A stretch of 64,000 nucleotides of DNA from Leptobacterium sp964389205 (GTDB lineage: Bacteria > Bacteroidota > Bacteroidia > Flavobacteriales > Flavobacteriaceae): the NCBI GenBank assembly GCA_964389205.1, contig CAYMDH010000015.1, positions 1 through 64,000 of the forward strand. Direction: 5' to 3'. Position numbers and translations under genes: made by a program. Below the pieces are notes generated by a model, which was not told the DNA's origin, did no database searches, and saw only the letters and a program-made list of their open reading frames with translations. Positions 1 through 8,682 of this stretch are shown in pieces (position 1 is the first letter of the stretch; the number at the start of each line of letters is the position of its first letter).

Positions 1-2
1 AA

Positions 3-932
3 GGTAAGGTTCCTTAAGATTGTCCATATACAGTACGTGTAGTTTCAGAAGTATTAGAATCTAATGGTTCTTCTTCTATGGCAACTGTTTGTTCTGGTAC
101 AATGGCATTAATGGATGCAGGAGTTCAACTTAAAAAACCAGTTTCAGGTATTGCAATGGGATTAATTTCTGATGCAGATTCTGGAAAATATGCTGTGCTA
201 TCTGATATTTTAGGAGATGAAGATCACTTAGGAGATATGGATTTTAAAGTAACGGGAACTGCAGATGGTATTACTGCCTGTCAAATGGATATTAAAGTAA
301 AAGGCTTGTCGTATGAGATTCTTGTAAATGCTTTAAAACAAGCACGTGATGGACGTTTACACATATTAGGGAAGTTAACAGATACAATAACAGCACCTAA
401 TGAAGATGTTAAATCACACGCTCCTAAGATGGTAACTGCTAGAATAGCGAATGAGTACATTGGCGCTTTAATAGGACCTGGAGGAAAAGTTATTCAAGAA
501 CTTCAAAAAGAAACAGGATGTACAATTGTAATTAATGAAGACCCTGTTACAGAAGAGGGAATTGTTGAAATTTTAGGAACAGGGCAAGAAGGTATCAATG
601 CGGTATTGGCTAAAATAGATTCAATAACTTTTAAACCAAAAGTAGGAGATACGTATGAGGTAAAAGTTATTAAGATATTAGATTTTGGAGCTGTTGTAGA
701 GTATACAGCTGCGCCTGGTAACGAAGTATTATTGCATGTTTCTGAATTAGCATGGGAACGTACAGAGAATGTTACAGATGTAGTTAAGATGGGAGATATT
801 TTAGAAGTGAAGTACTTTGGAATAGATTCAAGAACTCGAAAAGAAAAAGTATCTAGAAAGGCGTTAATGCCAAGACCACCTAGACCAGAACGTCAGGATA
901 ATAGAGAAAAACCAGATAATAAGAAAAAATAA
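3..932 (+). CDS. pnp: Polyribonucleotide nucleotidyltransferase, 3' part, with an in-frame stop near the window edge
   Basis: PNPase is a phosphate-dependent 3'-5' exoribonuclease of RNA turnover. Only the C-terminal part is present. It contains the second RNase PH core (catalytic acidic stretch LGDMDFKV, about 18 residues after GIAMGLISD), a KH domain (LIGPGGKVIQ, about 57 residues before the S1 domain begins) and an S1 domain (from GDTYEVKV), then a basic tail. Homology continues upstream of the first Met codon at 78: PYTVRVVSEVLESNGSSS is read from 24 onwards. In the same frame, codon 15-17 is TAA, between VP and DCPYTV, where family members carry a sense codon. The gene is therefore either truncated by a nonsense change or affected by a base error. 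Translation could restart at 78, giving 284 residues. Confidence 0.9.
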
Positions 933-943
933 TAATTAAGTTT

Positions 944-976
944 AAAAAAAGCCACTCATACAGAGTGGCTTTTTTT
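944..976 (+). terminator. Rho-independent terminator after pnp
   Basis: Stem GCCACTC (951-957) pairs with GAGTGGC (963-969) around a 5-nt loop. It is flanked by an A-run on the left and a T-run on the right, so it could work on both strands. It separates pnp from tatA. Confidence 0.85.
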
Positions 977-998
977 ATGCATGCATACCAAACTTCAT

Positions 999-1006
999 TA
1001 TATTTG
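999..1006 (+). promoter_or_regulatory. Putative -7 element (TATATTTG) upstream of tatA
   Basis: Matches the Bacteroidota consensus TAnnTTTG, 20 bp before the chosen tatA start and downstream of the pnp terminator. No clear TTG -33 element at normal spacing was seen. Confidence 0.45.
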
Positions 1007-1025
1007 TATAATAATTAAACTATGT

Positions 1026-1316
1026 ATGTTTTTATTTATTAGTGGTGGCGAGATATTGTTTATCCTTCTTATAGTAGTAATGGTATTTGGGGCAGATAAA
1101 ATTCCTGAAATAGCAAGAGGACTAGGAAAAGGTATGCGTCAGCTTAAAGATGCTACTAATGAAATAAAGTATGAAATACAAAAAAGTGCTGAAAAGCAAG
1201 GCATAGATACAAATCTTGATATAGGCAAAGATCTTACGAAAGAGCTTAATGAAGGGGTAGATAATGTCAAGAAAGAAATAGAAGATGTGACAGGTTCTAT
1301 AAAAAGAAAGCTTTAA
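1026..1316 (+). CDS. tatA: Sec-independent protein translocase subunit TatA/TatE family
   Basis: Inner-membrane component of the twin-arginine export pore. The 96-residue product starts MFLFISGGEILFIL and has one N-terminal transmembrane segment. This is followed by the TatA hinge motif FGADKIPEIARGLGKGMRQL and a charged amphipathic tail rich in Lys/Glu. An in-frame ATG at 981 would add 15 residues, but it lies before the putative promoter element, so the start at 1026 is preferred. The stop codon abuts the ATG of the PAP2 gene, which implies co-transcription. No tatC is in the window. Confidence 0.85.
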   Translation: MFLFISGGEILFILLIVVMVFGADKIPEIARGLGKGMRQLKDATNEIKYEIQKSAEKQGIDTNLDIGKDLTKELNEGVDNVKKEIEDVTGSIKRKL

Positions 1317-1895
1317 ATGTTCGAGAAAATTTTAGAATATGACAAGAAAATTCTATTATACCTCAATAATGCTGGATCAGATAGTTATGATTTTTTCTGG
1401 ATGTATGCCACAGAAATAATTACTTGGATTCCACTTTTTATATTATTTCTTTTCCTTGTCTTGAAAAATTATAAAAAAAAGAAAGAAGCATGGATTATTA
1501 TCGGCTTCATTGTTGGAGCTCTTTTATTTAATCTCTTATTTACAGAAGTTGTTAAAGAAAACATAGAAAGAATTCGCCCTAATAATGATGTGAATATTAA
1601 ATCGTTATTACGAATTATAAAAGAACCAACAAATTACAGTTTCTTTTCTGGACATGCTTCTAGCTCATTTGCTATAACAGTTTTAATTTTCTTATTTCTT
1701 AGAAAAAAAATCAAATTAATTTATTTGTTTTTCTTATGGCCATTATTATTTAGCTATAGCAGAATATACGTAGGAGTACATTATCCTTCTGATATTTTGA
1801 TAGGAGCTATGGTAGGTATTAGTTTAGGTATTATATTTTATAAGTTATATAATTATTTACTGCCTAGGTTTAAATTAGGAACTACCAATTTATAG
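1317..1895 (+). CDS. PAP2-family membrane phosphatase
   Basis: Integral membrane lipid phosphatase of the PAP2/haloperoxidase superfamily, likely acting on undecaprenyl pyrophosphate or phosphatidylglycerol phosphate (substrate inferred). 192 residues with about five hydrophobic segments. All three family motifs are present: K80...RP88, SGH at 111-113, and SR-x5-H-x3-D with R149, H155 and D159. It begins on the base after the tatA stop. Its 3' end overlaps the convergent O-methyltransferase gene by 6 bp. Confidence 0.85.
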   Translation: MFEKILEYDKKILLYLNNAGSDSYDFFWMYATEIITWIPLFILFLFLVLKNYKKKKEAWIIIGFIVGALLFNLLFTEVVKENIERIRPNNDVNIKSLLRIIKEPTNYSFFSGHASSSFAITVLIFLFLRKKIKLIYLFFLWPLLFSYSRIYVGVHYPSDILIGAMVGISLGIIFYKLYNYLLPRFKLGTTNL

Positions 1896-2531
1896 CACCC
1901 TACTTATTGTTAACCCATCCCTAATTGGCAGTAAAATAGTTTCTACTCTAGGGTCTTCTTTTAGCTTTTTATTATACGCAATTAATGCAAGGGCGCTTTT
2001 ATCATTAGGTTCAATAGTTTCAATTACTTTACCACTCCATAATACATTATCAGATAGTATAATTCCTCCTCGATTCATTTTTTTAATGATTAAATCAAAA
2101 TAATTAGAATAATTTGGTTTATCGGCATCTATAAAAACCATATCAAATTTTAAATCTAATGATGGAATGATTTTTAAAGCATCTCCAGTATACAGTTTTA
2201 CCTGCTCATTAAAGCCACTTTTTTTTAAATATTTTTTTTGGATGCTTACCAATTCTTCATTTGAATCTATAGTGTGTATACTTCCTTTTTTTGATAATCC
2301 TTCTGCCATGCATATAGCAGAATATCCTGTATAGGTGCCTATTTCTAAAATTTTTCCAGGAGAAATAATTTTAACTAATAAGCTTAATAATCGACCTTGG
2401 AAATGCCCACTTAGCATACGAGGACGCAATATTTTAAGATGCGTTTCTCGAGATAATTCTTTTAAAATTTCAGGCTCATCTTCAGAATGGTTAGTAACAT
2501 AATCTTCTAAAGCTTTTGATAAGAAATGCAT
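1890..2531 (-). CDS. Class I SAM-dependent O-methyltransferase (caffeoyl-CoA OMT-like)
   Basis: Predicted soluble, metal-dependent O-methyltransferase of the COMT/CCoAOMT family, 213 residues, near the usual length. SAM motif I is EIGTYTGYSA (about 63-72). The metal-ligand motifs are FIDADK (Asp134/Asp136) and DNVLW (Asp161-Asn162). The physiological acceptor cannot be read from sequence. It converges on the PAP2 gene and is divergent from kynU, with 69 bp between the two starts. Confidence 0.88.
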   Translation of the reverse strand: MHFLSKALEDYVTNHSEDEPEILKELSRETHLKILRPRMLSGHFQGRLLSLLVKIISPGKILEIGTYTGYSAICMAEGLSKKGSIHTIDSNEELVSIQKKYLKKSGFNEQVKLYTGDALKIIPSLDLKFDMVFIDADKPNYSNYFDLIIKKMNRGGIILSDNVLWSGKVIETIEPNDKSALALIAYNKKLKEDPRVETILLPIRDGLTISRVL

Positions 2532-2600
2532 GATCTTTTTTTAACAAATCTACTTAATTTTTGAATGCTTATTTTTGAGAAAAGATAGAAAAATTTAGGA

Positions 2601-3872
2601 ATGCATTTTCAAAACTCACTTCAATTTGCCCAACAACAAGATCAACAAGATGTATTGAAGAAATACCGAGAAGAATTTCACATTCCTAAGATACATAATG
2701 AAGCAGTAGTTTATTTTACAGGGAATTCATTAGGATTACAACCTAAGCGAACGAAAACATATATTGATGAGGTGATGGATGATTGGGCATCGATGGCAGT
2801 AGAAGGTCATTTTAAAGCTAAAAAGCCTTGGTGGGATTATCATGAAAGACTTGCAAAGCCATTGGCAAAGGTGGTAGGAGCTAAAGAAGAAGAAGTAACG
2901 GTAATGAATACACTTACTGTCAATCTTCATTTATTAATGGTATCGTTTTATCGCCCTGAAAAAAAACGATTTAAAATTTTATGTGAAGAAAAAGCATTTC
3001 CATCAGATCAATACATGCTCTCCAGTCAAGTTAAGTTTCATGGCTTTAATCCAGAAGAAGCTATTATAACTATAAAAAAGAGGAAAAATGAAAACTTTTG
3101 GCGTACTGAAGATATTGTACAGAAAATAAATGAGGTAGGAAATGAGTTGGCTCTGGTAATTATAGGAGGAGTAAACTATTATAATGGACAGGTTTTTGAC
3201 ATGAAAACCATTACCAAAGCTGGTCATAATATAGGGGCCAAAGTTGGATGGGATTTAGCACATGCGGTTGGTAATATTAAATTAGAACTCCACGATTGGA
3301 ATGTTGATTTTGCAGCATGGTGTAGTTATAAATATATGAATGCGGGTCCTGGAAATGCATCTGGTATTTTCGTACATGAAAACTATTTAAGAGAAAAAAA
3401 TATTCCTCGTTTTGAAGGCTGGTGGGGTCATAATAAAGAACGACGTTTTTTAATGGAGCCTGAATTTGATCCTATGCCTAATGCTGAAGCATGGCAATTG
3501 AGTAATGCTTCTATTTTGTCTGTAGCACCTTATTTGGCTTCTTTGAGTTTATTTGGAGAAGTTGGAATGGATATACTAATAGAAAAGAGTAAAAAACTCA
3601 CCGCTTATCTGGAATTTATTTTAATGGAAATAAATAAAGAAACCCAGAGTACTTTTGAAATTATAACGCCAAAAGAACGAGGATGTCAATTGTCTGTTTT
3701 TTTACATGGGGAAGGGAAATCTCTTTTTGATTATCTAATGAAAAACGGGATTATTGCAGATTGGAGAGAACCCAATGTAATACGATTAGCTCCAGCTCCT
3801 TTTTACTGTTCCTTTGAAGATATATATCGTTTTGGACAAGTACTTAAAAAGGGAATTTTAGAGTTGAGATGA
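2601..3872 (+). CDS. kynU: Kynureninase
   Basis: PLP enzyme that cleaves kynurenine or 3-hydroxykynurenine to anthranilate or 3-hydroxyanthranilate plus alanine. 423 residues, normal length. The Schiff-base lysine is K244 in CSYKYMNAGPG, and PLP contacts lie in GWDLAHAVGN (Asp218, His221). The downstream WWGH motif is also typical. Its pathway partner kynurenine 3-monooxygenase lies 6.7 kb away on the same strand, not in an operon with it. A TAnnTTTG match (TATTTTTG, 2570-2577) lies 23 bp upstream of the ATG. Confidence 0.95.
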   Translation: MHFQNSLQFAQQQDQQDVLKKYREEFHIPKIHNEAVVYFTGNSLGLQPKRTKTYIDEVMDDWASMAVEGHFKAKKPWWDYHERLAKPLAKVVGAKEEEVTVMNTLTVNLHLLMVSFYRPEKKRFKILCEEKAFPSDQYMLSSQVKFHGFNPEEAIITIKKRKNENFWRTEDIVQKINEVGNELALVIIGGVNYYNGQVFDMKTITKAGHNIGAKVGWDLAHAVGNIKLELHDWNVDFAAWCSYKYMNAGPGNASGIFVHENYLREKNIPRFEGWWGHNKERRFLMEPEFDPMPNAEAWQLSNASILSVAPYLASLSLFGEVGMDILIEKSKKLTAYLEFILMEINKETQSTFEIITPKERGCQLSVFLHGEGKSLFDYLMKNGIIADWREPNVIRLAPAPFYCSFEDIYRFGQVLKKGILELR

Positions 3873-3907
3873 TCGTATTTAGGTTGTATGTAATAAATGA
3901 TGTTTAT

Positions 3908-4620
3908 CTAGAATCTCATAGGAACTTCCATTAATAATATTTTTGAGTTGCTTTCAGATCTTATAAAAAGCTCCTCTGTGTTAGAAATTCCTAAACCATC
4001 TCTCTTACTTAATTTTTCATTATTAATACATACATCACCTTCTAGAATAAAAGCATAAACACCTGTGTCTAAGTCTTTAAGTTTATAAGAAAGTGTTGTA
4101 TCTGTATCTAAATCACCCATGTAAAACCAAGCATCTTGATTGATAGTCACCCCTTCTTCTTCAGTATAAGGAGAAACTATTTGTTGTAATTTATTGTGAT
4201 GATCTTCTAAATTTAGTGTTATTTGATCGTATAATGGTGTTACGTTTTTTACTTTAGGGAGTATCCAAATTTGTAAAAAACGTACTTCCTTATCTTTGTT
4301 TTTATTGTATTCACTATGAGAAACCCCTGTTCCTGCTGTCATAGATTGTATATCACCTTCTTTTATTATCTTTTTGTTTTCCATACTGTCTTCATGCTCT
4401 AGATCTCCATATAGAGGATTGAAATTATTTCCATATTGTTGTGTGGATGTTTTCCAAAACCCATTCTAGGAGCTACTATATCATCATTTAAAACACGAAG
4501 TACTCCAAAATTCATTCGTTCAGGGTTGTGATAACTGGCAAAACTAAAAGAATGATAACTATTTAACCAGCCATGATTAGCATGCCCTCTTGTGGTTGCT
4601 TTATGTATTATTTTTTTCAT
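3908..4620 (-). pseudogene. Pirin family protein, split by a single-base frameshift
   Basis: Pirins are cupin-fold, metal-binding proteins, some with quercetinase activity. The first reading frame (4620 to 4399) carries the N-terminal domain with ligands H58 and H60 (GFGKHPHNNMEIISI) and then stops after LYMEI. The next frame (from 4384) continues the family sequence with GTGVSHSEYN and the C-terminal cupin. Adding one C at the CC run (plus-strand GG at 4416-4417) restores IPLYGDLEHEDSMENKK, a perfect pirin continuation. So one base is missing relative to an intact gene of about 237 residues. It is a real mutation or a sequence error. The gene lies 3 bp after the AraC gene and is probably co-transcribed with it. 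Confidence 0.85.
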
Positions 4621-4623
4621 TAT

Positions 4624-5484
4624 TTATGATGATTGACGCGTTATTTTTAAATATTTAGATGGCGATATTCCTCTATTTCGTTTAAACTGCTTAGAAAAAT
4701 AAGAAAGGTCATTATAGCCACACTTATACATGACATCGGAAACAGAATATTTCCCTTCTTCTAGAAAATCTATTGCTTTTTGGATCCTATATTCATTAAT
4801 AAATTGTGTAAATGTTTTGTGAGTGGTTTTTTTAAATAACCTACAAAACGAATTTGTAGTAAGCCCTATTTTTTGCGCTATAATTCTAGTAGATAGCTCT
4901 TTATCATATGAATTACTTACATAATTAAATACATAATTGATGCGTTCAAAATCTTTGATTTGGTAATTAAAACTAAAATCATTTTTGTTGATTGTATCAA
5001 AAGCAGTTGTTTTAGCTAGATTTAATAATATCTGAAATACATTAAGTAAACTTTCTGCAGGATCTAATGATTCAAATTTTTCGAATAAGGAAGCTGTTTT
5101 TTCTTTTACTGAAGGATGAAAAATAATTCCTTTTTTAGACAAATTTATTAAACTTATAATCTTTGAAAATTCAGGAAATATGGAAAGTTTATTTTCTATA
5201 AAATTAGTATCAAATTGTATAACAACTTCTATTTGATTACTGTTATCATTATTTCCAAAAGGCATGTGTGGTGTATGCGGTCCTAAAAAGAGTAAGACAC
5301 CGTTATCATAAGTCGAAGCATATTTATCAATCTGTACATTGCATTTGCCATTTTTAATATATACGATTTCATATTCAGGATGGAAATGCCAGTTAATTTC
5401 TGGACAAAGAGAATCTTGATGATAAACACCCACTTTAAATGATGTATTAGGGGTGACTTCTATTTTTTCATAAGTAGGTTTCAT
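4624..5484 (-). CDS. AraC-family transcriptional regulator with N-terminal cupin sensor
   Basis: 286 residues. The N-terminal half is a cupin-like sensor domain with His/Glu-rich strands (NWHFHPEYEIVYI near residues 31-43). The C-terminal ~100 residues contain the double HTH of AraC/XylS proteins (RIIAQKIGLTTNSFCRLFKK and SDVMYKCGYNDLSYFSKQFK). The ligand is unknown. It is divergent from the MFS carrier gene and precedes the broken pirin gene by 3 bp, so it probably controls one or both. Confidence 0.88.
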   Translation of the reverse strand: MKPTYEKIEVTPNTSFKVGVYHQDSLCPEINWHFHPEYEIVYIKNGKCNVQIDKYASTYDNGVLLFLGPHTPHMPFGNNDNSNQIEVVIQFDTNFIENKLSIFPEFSKIISLINLSKKGIIFHPSVKEKTASLFEKFESLDPAESLLNVFQILLNLAKTTAFDTINKNDFSFNYQIKDFERINYVFNYVSNSYDKELSTRIIAQKIGLTTNSFCRLFKKTTHKTFTQFINEYRIQKAIDFLEEGKYSVSDVMYKCGYNDLSYFSKQFKRNRGISPSKYLKITRQSS

Positions 5485-5549
5485 TAGTGCTAATTTAACG
5501 TATAAATAGTAATCTCATCACTATTTTGAATATTTTGTTATACAAATGG

Positions 5550-5578
5550 AATAAATGATGCTATTACACTCATTTATT
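5550..5578. promoter_or_regulatory. Perfect 9-bp inverted repeat between divergent AraC and MFS genes
   Basis: AATAAATGA (5550-5558) and TCATTTATT (5570-5578) are exact inverted copies with 11 bp between them. The site lies in the 129-bp divergent intergenic region, 36 bp before the MFS start. It is a candidate operator for the neighbouring AraC-type regulator; this role is inferred from position. Confidence 0.4.
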
Positions 5579-5613
5579 ATTAGTTTATTTTGCTTAGAGA
5601 TATTTGATGAAAA

Positions 5614-6780
5614 ATGGGTTCACTTATTCTAATTCTATCGCGTTTACGTTATTTTGGCCCAGCTTGGGTTTTTGCCTCTTTAAATATTATGGTAGGAACA
5701 TGGGTGTTGTACATACCTTATGTAAAAGAAAAACTTAACTTGGATGATGCCCAGTTAGGAATTGCATTGTTTTGTTTTGCACTTGGAACACTTAGTATGA
5801 TTCCAATAGCATCTCATATTACAAAAAAGGTAGGGATAGGAAGTACTACCTTATTAAGCATTTTACTTCTTTCACTTATTTTTTTATTACCAATTTTAAT
5901 GCCTAGTTATATATTATTATGTGTAACTCTTTTTTTTACAGGCTTAGCTGCATGCCTTACAGATATATCGATGAATGCCTTAATATCTGAAATTGAAAAA
6001 GAAGAAAAAGTACTTATTATGTCTGCATCACATGGTTTTTTTAGCTTAGGAGGTTTTATAGCTGCAGGTATAGGAAGCTTAATTATCACCTATTTTAAAG
6101 TGCCTTTTTTGCACATGTTTTGGGCATCCACCTTTGTTATCCTTACAAATCTATGGGTAGCAAAAGGATACTTGAAAATTAAAGGAAGAGCTATAGAAAG
6201 AGAGAAAAAATCATTTGATATTTCCTTGTTAAAGCCTCTTTTAGGGCTCACTATTATATCTTTTTTGATTATGGGAAGTGAAGGAGCTATAGAGCATTGG
6301 AGTAAATTATACTTAAAAGATGTAGTTTTGATAGTATCTGAAAGAATATCTGGATTTGGCTTTGTTGCATTTTCAGCTACAATGGCTATAGGTCGTTTTT
6401 TTGGAGATGAAGTAAGTAAACGTTTCGGACCTCTAAAAATCATTATAACAGGGTGTCTAATAAGTATTATAGGTTTTGTTGCTGTGTTGTTTGCCCAATT
6501 AACGATCAGTATTCTGGGTTTTGGTCTTGTCGGTCTCGGTTTTTCAGTTATTATTCCAGAGTTATTTAGATTGGCAGGAAGGGCAAAAGGAGTATCTGCG
6601 GCAGAAGGAATTTCTTTTGTAGCAGGATTTGGCTATATGGGATTTTTATTGAGCCCAGCATTATTAGGATTCTTATCTAAGATAGGAACATTAAAATTAA
6701 GTTTTACTGCACTTCTAATAGCAAGTGGCGTAGTGGTAATAATAGCACTATTTTTAAAAGTAAAACGAAAATTCACATAA
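5614..6780 (+). CDS. MFS transporter
   Basis: 388 residues with about twelve hydrophobic segments, in the major facilitator superfamily. N-terminal YFGPAWVFASLNIMVGTWVLYIPYV resembles the sugar/drug carriers related to FucP/YbjJ. The loop after TM2 is short and basic (ITKKVG), and the central loop (residues ~188-205) is charged. The substrate is not evident. It is divergent from an AraC-type regulator, which suggests inducible uptake or export. It ends at a strong hairpin shared with the convergent lipoprotein gene. Confidence 0.85.
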   Translation: MGSLILILSRLRYFGPAWVFASLNIMVGTWVLYIPYVKEKLNLDDAQLGIALFCFALGTLSMIPIASHITKKVGIGSTTLLSILLLSLIFLLPILMPSYILLCVTLFFTGLAACLTDISMNALISEIEKEEKVLIMSASHGFFSLGGFIAAGIGSLIITYFKVPFLHMFWASTFVILTNLWVAKGYLKIKGRAIEREKKSFDISLLKPLLGLTIISFLIMGSEGAIEHWSKLYLKDVVLIVSERISGFGFVAFSATMAIGRFFGDEVSKRFGPLKIIITGCLISIIGFVAVLFAQLTISILGFGLVGLGFSVIIPELFRLAGRAKGVSAAEGISFVAGFGYMGFLLSPALLGFLSKIGTLKLSFTALLIASGVVVIIALFLKVKRKFT

Positions 6781-6802
6781 TTATTAGCGATATCGAAAAA
6801 AG

Positions 6803-6840
6803 AACCTCTGAAAGAAATTGTTTACATCCTTTCAGAGGTT
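6803..6840 (-). terminator. Terminator between convergent MFS and lipoprotein genes
   Basis: A 12-bp perfect stem (AACCTCTGAAAG, 6803-6814, with CTTTCAGAGGTT, 6829-6840) and a 14-nt loop. The minus strand continues with a T-rich tract, so it best serves the lipoprotein gene that ends at 6864. Confidence 0.75.
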
Positions 6841-6863
6841 AGTATTTAAATAGTTTCCTTAAA

Positions 6864-7532
6864 TTATTTTACAACTATATCTGTAAAATAGAGTTTCCAA
6901 TTACCCGTATCTCTCTTATGTGTTTTTGCGATTTTAAGACCATTAAAAGTTTCATAATCTTCCCAAGAAGTAGTTAAAGATGGTTCAGGGCTGTTCGTTT
7001 TTCTAAAAACCCATTCTTTTAAAAGATAATCTTCTCCAAAATAAAAATCATAAGCATCTCCTGGTGTGTATCCACCTTCGTTGCTGTATACGATAGTAAG
7101 CTTTTGCATTTTTTCTTTAGAAATAGGAGCTTCTGACACCTCACTGTATTGATGTGTAATATTTTTATCCCATATCAAATTAAAAGGAGCTATAAACCAA
7201 TATTTATCATTTACAAACCCTCCATTAGTTTTGGTGGTAATACTATCTAAGTTAACTCTGTTGTATTGAATAGTGTCTTGGTTGCTCTTTAGTATAACAT
7301 CATTTGTTTTGGGTCTCCACGTCCAGTTTCTTTCAAAATGAGTGGTGTCTCTGTCTACATTAAAACTAAACTGAACTTCATTTATATTTTTCCAATTTTC
7401 ATAGCCATGAGCAAATGCTATTTTTTCTAGAATAGAAAGTTCTTTTTCTACTTCTTTAGTCTCTTTATTTGTTTCTGTTTTACAACTAGAAATAATAATA
7501 ACTAAAAAAAGTAAAGTGATTAAATTTTTCAT
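6864..7532 (-). CDS. Predicted outer-membrane lipoprotein of unknown function
   Basis: 222 residues. The lipobox ISSCK near residue 17 follows a short hydrophobic signal, so the mature protein should be lipid-anchored. The Lys/Glu run after the Cys is a typical tether. The rest is a predicted beta-rich domain with many aromatic residues (FERNWTWRPK, YWFIAPFNLIWD, DFYFGEDYLLKEWVF), resembling periplasmic ligand- or lipid-binding beta proteins of Bacteroidota. No catalytic motif is recognised. It is a single-gene unit, with a TATCTTCG promoter-like site shortly upstream and the hairpin at 6803-6840 downstream. Confidence 0.75.
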   Translation of the reverse strand: MKNLITLLFLVIIISSCKTETNKETKEVEKELSILEKIAFAHGYENWKNINEVQFSFNVDRDTTHFERNWTWRPKTNDVILKSNQDTIQYNRVNLDSITTKTNGGFVNDKYWFIAPFNLIWDKNITHQYSEVSEAPISKEKMQKLTIVYSNEGGYTPGDAYDFYFGEDYLLKEWVFRKTNSPEPSLTTSWEDYETFNGLKIAKTHKRDTGNWKLYFTDIVVK

Positions 7533-7651
7533 AAAAAAATCTTTTTTGCGAAGATACTTCTTTAATTAAAAAAGATACATATTTCGTTAAATCATCTCTA
7601 TCTATTCCCAAATAAATTTTCTATTTTCGTTTAGAAATAAATTGTAAGATA

Positions 7652-8197
7652 ATGACTAAAAAAAATAAAATACAAGATACTATTGATGGGAAGCTTTTAG
7701 AAGAACGTAAAGTTTTTTTATGGGGGCAGGTAGATGATGATTCTGCAAAGCATGTAATAGATAGATTATTATATCTCGATCTTATTAGTAATGAAGAAAT
7801 ACAATTAATTATAAACAGCCCCGGAGGTTATGTAACTTCAGGTTTTACGATATATGACACCATTAAATCTATTAAAAGCCCTGTGTCTACTATTTGTACG
7901 GGTTTGGCTGCTTCTATGGGATCCATTCTTCTTTCAGTAGGAGAAAAAGGAAGGCGTTTTATCTATCCCCATGCACAGGTTATGATTCATCAACCAAGCG
8001 GAGGAGCAAGAGGACAGGCTTCTAATATTGAAATACAAGCAAGAGAAATTATTAAAACTAGAGAAATAGGTGCTAGAATATTAGCAGAAAATTGTGGGCA
8101 ATCTTTCGAAAAAGTAATGAAAGATTTTGATAGAGATTATTGGATGAATGCAGAAGAGTCTGTTGATTATGGTATAGTAGATGGTATTATTTCATAA
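7652..8197 (+). CDS. clpP: ATP-dependent Clp protease proteolytic subunit
   Basis: Serine peptidase of family S14 that forms the degradation chamber for a Clp ATPase. 181 residues, slightly short. The catalytic triad is visible: Ser88 in GLAASMGS, His113 in MIHQPSGG, Asp162 in FDRDYWMN. No clpX follows, unlike many clpP loci, and no propeptide is evident. It may be a second ClpP paralogue. It sits alone between an upstream divergent lipoprotein gene and a bidirectional terminator. Confidence 0.93.
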   Translation: MTKKNKIQDTIDGKLLEERKVFLWGQVDDDSAKHVIDRLLYLDLISNEEIQLIINSPGGYVTSGFTIYDTIKSIKSPVSTICTGLAASMGSILLSVGEKGRRFIYPHAQVMIHQPSGGARGQASNIEIQAREIIKTREIGARILAENCGQSFEKVMKDFDRDYWMNAEESVDYGIVDGIIS

Positions 8198-8220
8198 TTA
8201 AGGAAGTAAAAAATAAAAAA

Positions 8221-8251
8221 GGGCTTTTGCATTACAAAAGCCCTTTTTTTT
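8221..8251. terminator. Bidirectional terminator between clpP and the cupredoxin gene
   Basis: GGGCTTTTG (8221-8229) pairs with CAAAAGCCC (8235-8243) around a CATTA loop, with A-rich sequence on the left and eight T on the right. It serves the two convergent genes. Confidence 0.85.
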
Positions 8252-8268
8252 ATGTATTAAAAATATAC

Positions 8269-8646
8269 TTACTCAATAATTAACGTATACTGAGGCGTTG
8301 GATTAAGTGGGCAGAAATATACATACTCTCCTTTTTTAAGTGTCACTTGCTTAGAAGATTCTGTCTTCCCTGTAGCAACAGCTTTAGTTACATATGCATT
8401 AGCAATATGATTTTCTGGCTTACTTGCATCTTTTCCTTTAGGAACTAATACAAATCCTACGTTATGTCCAACACCGTTGTTAGAAATATTGAAAACATAA
8501 GTTCCTTCAGAAAGTTTAACTTCTTTTTGAGTAAATTCACCTTTAGTTTGTTCTAAAGAAACAGTTTTTACTTCTTGTGCCGATACGTTACTTGCAAAAG
8601 CAAATACAAAAGTAATAGCTACTAATAAATTTTTCATTCTTTTCAT
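8269..8646 (-). CDS. Secreted cupredoxin-like protein
   Basis: 125 residues with a signal peptide (cleavage near ALA-like SNVSA/QE, residue 23). The remaining ~100 residues have a plastocyanin-like beta sandwich: GHNVGFVLVPKG (His61) and YFCPLNPTPQY (Cys112). These are the usual positions of a type 1 copper His and Cys, but the His and Met that follow the Cys in plastocyanin/azurin are absent, so copper binding is uncertain. It follows the AhpD-like gene by 36 bp and is probably co-transcribed from the promoter at 9280. An alternative start is Met4 (8637). Confidence 0.75.
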   Translation of the reverse strand: MKRMKNLLVAITFVFAFASNVSAQEVKTVSLEQTKGEFTQKEVKLSEGTYVFNISNNGVGHNVGFVLVPKGKDASKPENHIANAYVTKAVATGKTESSKQVTLKKGEYVYFCPLNPTPQYTLIIE

Positions 8647-8682
8647 TTTTAAAATTTGTGATTCTATAATTATTAATTCAAA

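Noticed and set aside
981..1025. Alternative tatA start at 981 (15 extra residues)
   Set aside because: The extra stretch lies on the promoter element and is not part of the TatA N terminus.
4384..4420. Programmed frameshift in the pirin gene
   Set aside because: No slippery sequence plus downstream structure was seen; a deletion or base error explains it.
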